A DNA stretch of 8,018 nt from CAYSCZ01 sp964429655 (GTDB lineage: Bacteria > Bacteroidota > Bacteroidia > Cytophagales > Cyclobacteriaceae). Shown piece after piece: positions 7,332 to 8,018 of the stretch. Under the pieces are notes generated by a model. The model was not told the DNA's origin, ran no database searches, and saw nothing but the letters and a program-made list of their open reading frames with translations. Numbering within the stretch: position 1 is the first letter of the stretch; the number at the start of each line of letters is the position of its first letter. The stretch lies in assembly GCA_964429655.1 (NCBI GenBank), contig CAYSCZ010000094.1, positions 1-8,018 of the forward strand, written 5' to 3'. A program made the translations under genes and the position numbers.

Positions 7332-7872
7332 TCTATCTTCATATGATAATTCATGGTATAGCCCTTCAAAAAAAAAACTGATTCGTTTGATATGGTATTT
7401 ATTTAATGCTTTATTATTTACTTCAAAAATTGTCCCCTCAAGCTCTATTCTGATCTTAATTCTTAAAACTTTTGGAGCAAAAATTGGAAACGGCTGTAAT
7501 TTTAAACCAGGCATCAACATCAAATACCCCTGGTTACTGGAAATTGGGGATCATACCTGGATAGGGGAAAATGTATGGATTGACAACCTGGTAAAAGTAA
7601 GCATTGGATCCAATGTGTGTATATCCCAGGGGGCCATGCTGCTTACCGGAAACCATAATTATAAGAAAAGCACCTTTGACCTGATGGTAGGTGAGATCAC
7701 CTTAGAAGATGGGGTATGGATAGGTGCTCAATCCGTAGTTTGTCCAGGGGCTACATGTCACTCCCATTCAGTCCTAAGCGTTAACTCAGTTGCTATTAAA
7801 AATATGGAAGCATATGGCATATACCAGGGAAATCCTGCTATTAAAGTTAAGAAGAGGAGTATTGAGGATTGA
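7321..7872 (+). CDS. wcaF: WcaF-family acetyltransferase, left-handed beta-helix
   Basis: This is a 183-residue acyltransferase of the hexapeptide-repeat type. The N-terminal part (LSSYDNSWYSPSKKK, then a hydrophobic helix about 20-50) is typical of the WcaF group, which O-acetylates sugars of colanic acid and related polymers with acetyl-CoA. The helix coils run from about residue 54, with imperfect hexad steps such as IGNGCN, IGDHTW, IGENVW, IGSNVC, LEDGVW and IGAQSV. An external loop carries LLTGNHNYKK (107-116) with H112 as the probable catalytic base. The C-terminus holds YQGNPAIKVKKR, the usual GNPAK-type ending. Length is normal for the family. ATG at 7321 lies inside the preceding gene, giving an 11-base overlap in another frame, which suggests coupled translation. 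It is the last cluster gene on this strand in the window. The exact sugar position acetylated is unknown. Confidence 0.92.
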   Translation: MKTDLSSYDNSWYSPSKKKLIRLIWYLFNALLFTSKIVPSSSILILILKTFGAKIGNGCNFKPGINIKYPWLLEIGDHTWIGENVWIDNLVKVSIGSNVCISQGAMLLTGNHNYKKSTFDLMVGEITLEDGVWIGAQSVVCPGATCHSHSVLSVNSVAIKNMEAYGIYQGNPAIKVKKRSIED

Positions 7873-7943
7873 GCTGGCAACGCATCTTTACCCGGCGTGT
7901 TCGAATAGTCCCCAAATATTAATCTGCTCAAATACCAAAACCA
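7873..7943. other. Short non-coding gap at the end of the cluster
   Basis: These 71 bases lie between the acetyltransferase stop and the possible minus-strand gene end. I see no strong GC-rich stem followed by a T run on either strand. An ACGC/GCGT pairing (around 7880-7900) has only about four base pairs and is not a convincing terminator. If the right-hand gene is real, transcription converges here. Confidence 0.5.
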
Positions 7944-8018
7944 TCAACACGCACCACTTTTCAGTTTAAGGTAATCAATGTGCTCCCGGGTCAAACCCGT
8001 GGTGGATGAAATAATCTG
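7944..8018 (-). CDS. Possible C-terminal end of a minus-strand gene, cut by the window edge
   Basis: Read on the minus strand from base 8018, the frame gives 24 residues, ISSTTGLTREHIDYLKLKSG in the core, and stops at TGA (7944-7946). The TGLTREHIDYLK phrase resembles the final helix of PD-(D/E)XK nuclease family transposases of the Rpn type, where a TGLS-x-EEI-x-x-L pattern is common (recalled, not searched). A 24-codon open frame is not significant by itself, so the call rests only on that resemblance. If correct, it is a convergent gene unrelated to the polysaccharide operon and marks its right border. Confidence 0.4.
   Translation of the reverse strand, partial: QIISSTTGLTREHIDYLKLKSGAC

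Noticed and set aside
7317..7523. Minus-strand open frame of 68 codons
   Set aside because: It is antisense to the start of the acetyltransferase gene, whose plus-strand protein is clearly of a known family.
7987..7999. Hairpin CGGGT-CAA-ACCCG as a terminator
   Set aside because: The stem is only five base pairs, has no T run on either side, and lies inside the possible minus-strand coding end.

Overview
The window is a stretch of a surface-polysaccharide (capsule, exopolysaccharide or O-antigen type) biosynthesis cluster, almost entirely on the + strand. The DNA is AT-rich, recognisable Shine-Dalgarno sequences are absent before every gene, several genes are best read from TTG starts, and the last gene is a WcaF-type acetyltransferase. 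Together these suggest a member of the Bacteroidota. Genus cannot be assigned from the sequence alone.

Layout. 1-672: remains of a GT4-like glycosyltransferase gene that enters from the left edge. It is broken by a frameshift in an A5 tract, has lost most of its C-terminal sugar-nucleotide domain, and ends in a recognisable C-terminal scrap. 685-1938: an FAD-dependent oxidoreductase resembling UDP-galactopyranose mutase. 1935-3161: an intact GT4 glycosyltransferase that is a clear paralogue of the broken gene (about 55% identity over 118 aligned residues counted by eye). 3145-3936: a PAPS-type sulfotransferase whose single continuous frame is interrupted by one in-frame TAA at 3421-3423. 3949-4986: a second intact GT4 enzyme. 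4983-6296: a multi-spanning Wzy-type polymerase. 6300-7331: a third intact GT4 enzyme. 7321-7872: a WcaF-type left-handed beta-helix acetyltransferase. 7873-7943: a short non-coding tail without a convincing terminator. 7944-8018: possibly the C-terminal end of an unrelated gene on the minus strand, which would mark the right border of the cluster.

The genes look like one transcription unit. Neighbours overlap by 4 bases (1935-1938 and 4983-4986) or 11 bases (7321-7331), or are separated by 3 or 12 bases, so translational coupling is likely. No promoter is visible, and the transcript presumably begins left of the window. The proposed joint role is as follows. The mutase-like enzyme may make a furanose or other modified sugar nucleotide. 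Three intact glycosyltransferases (plus one dead one) assemble a lipid-linked repeat unit. The acetyltransferase, and formerly or conditionally the sulfotransferase, decorate it, and the Wzy protein polymerises it. The initiating transferase, the flippase and the export proteins are not in this window.

I do not see a wholly new system here. The points most worth checking are the two broken genes, the dead and living paralogues flanking the mutase-like gene, and the single-codon interruption of an otherwise well-preserved sulfotransferase.
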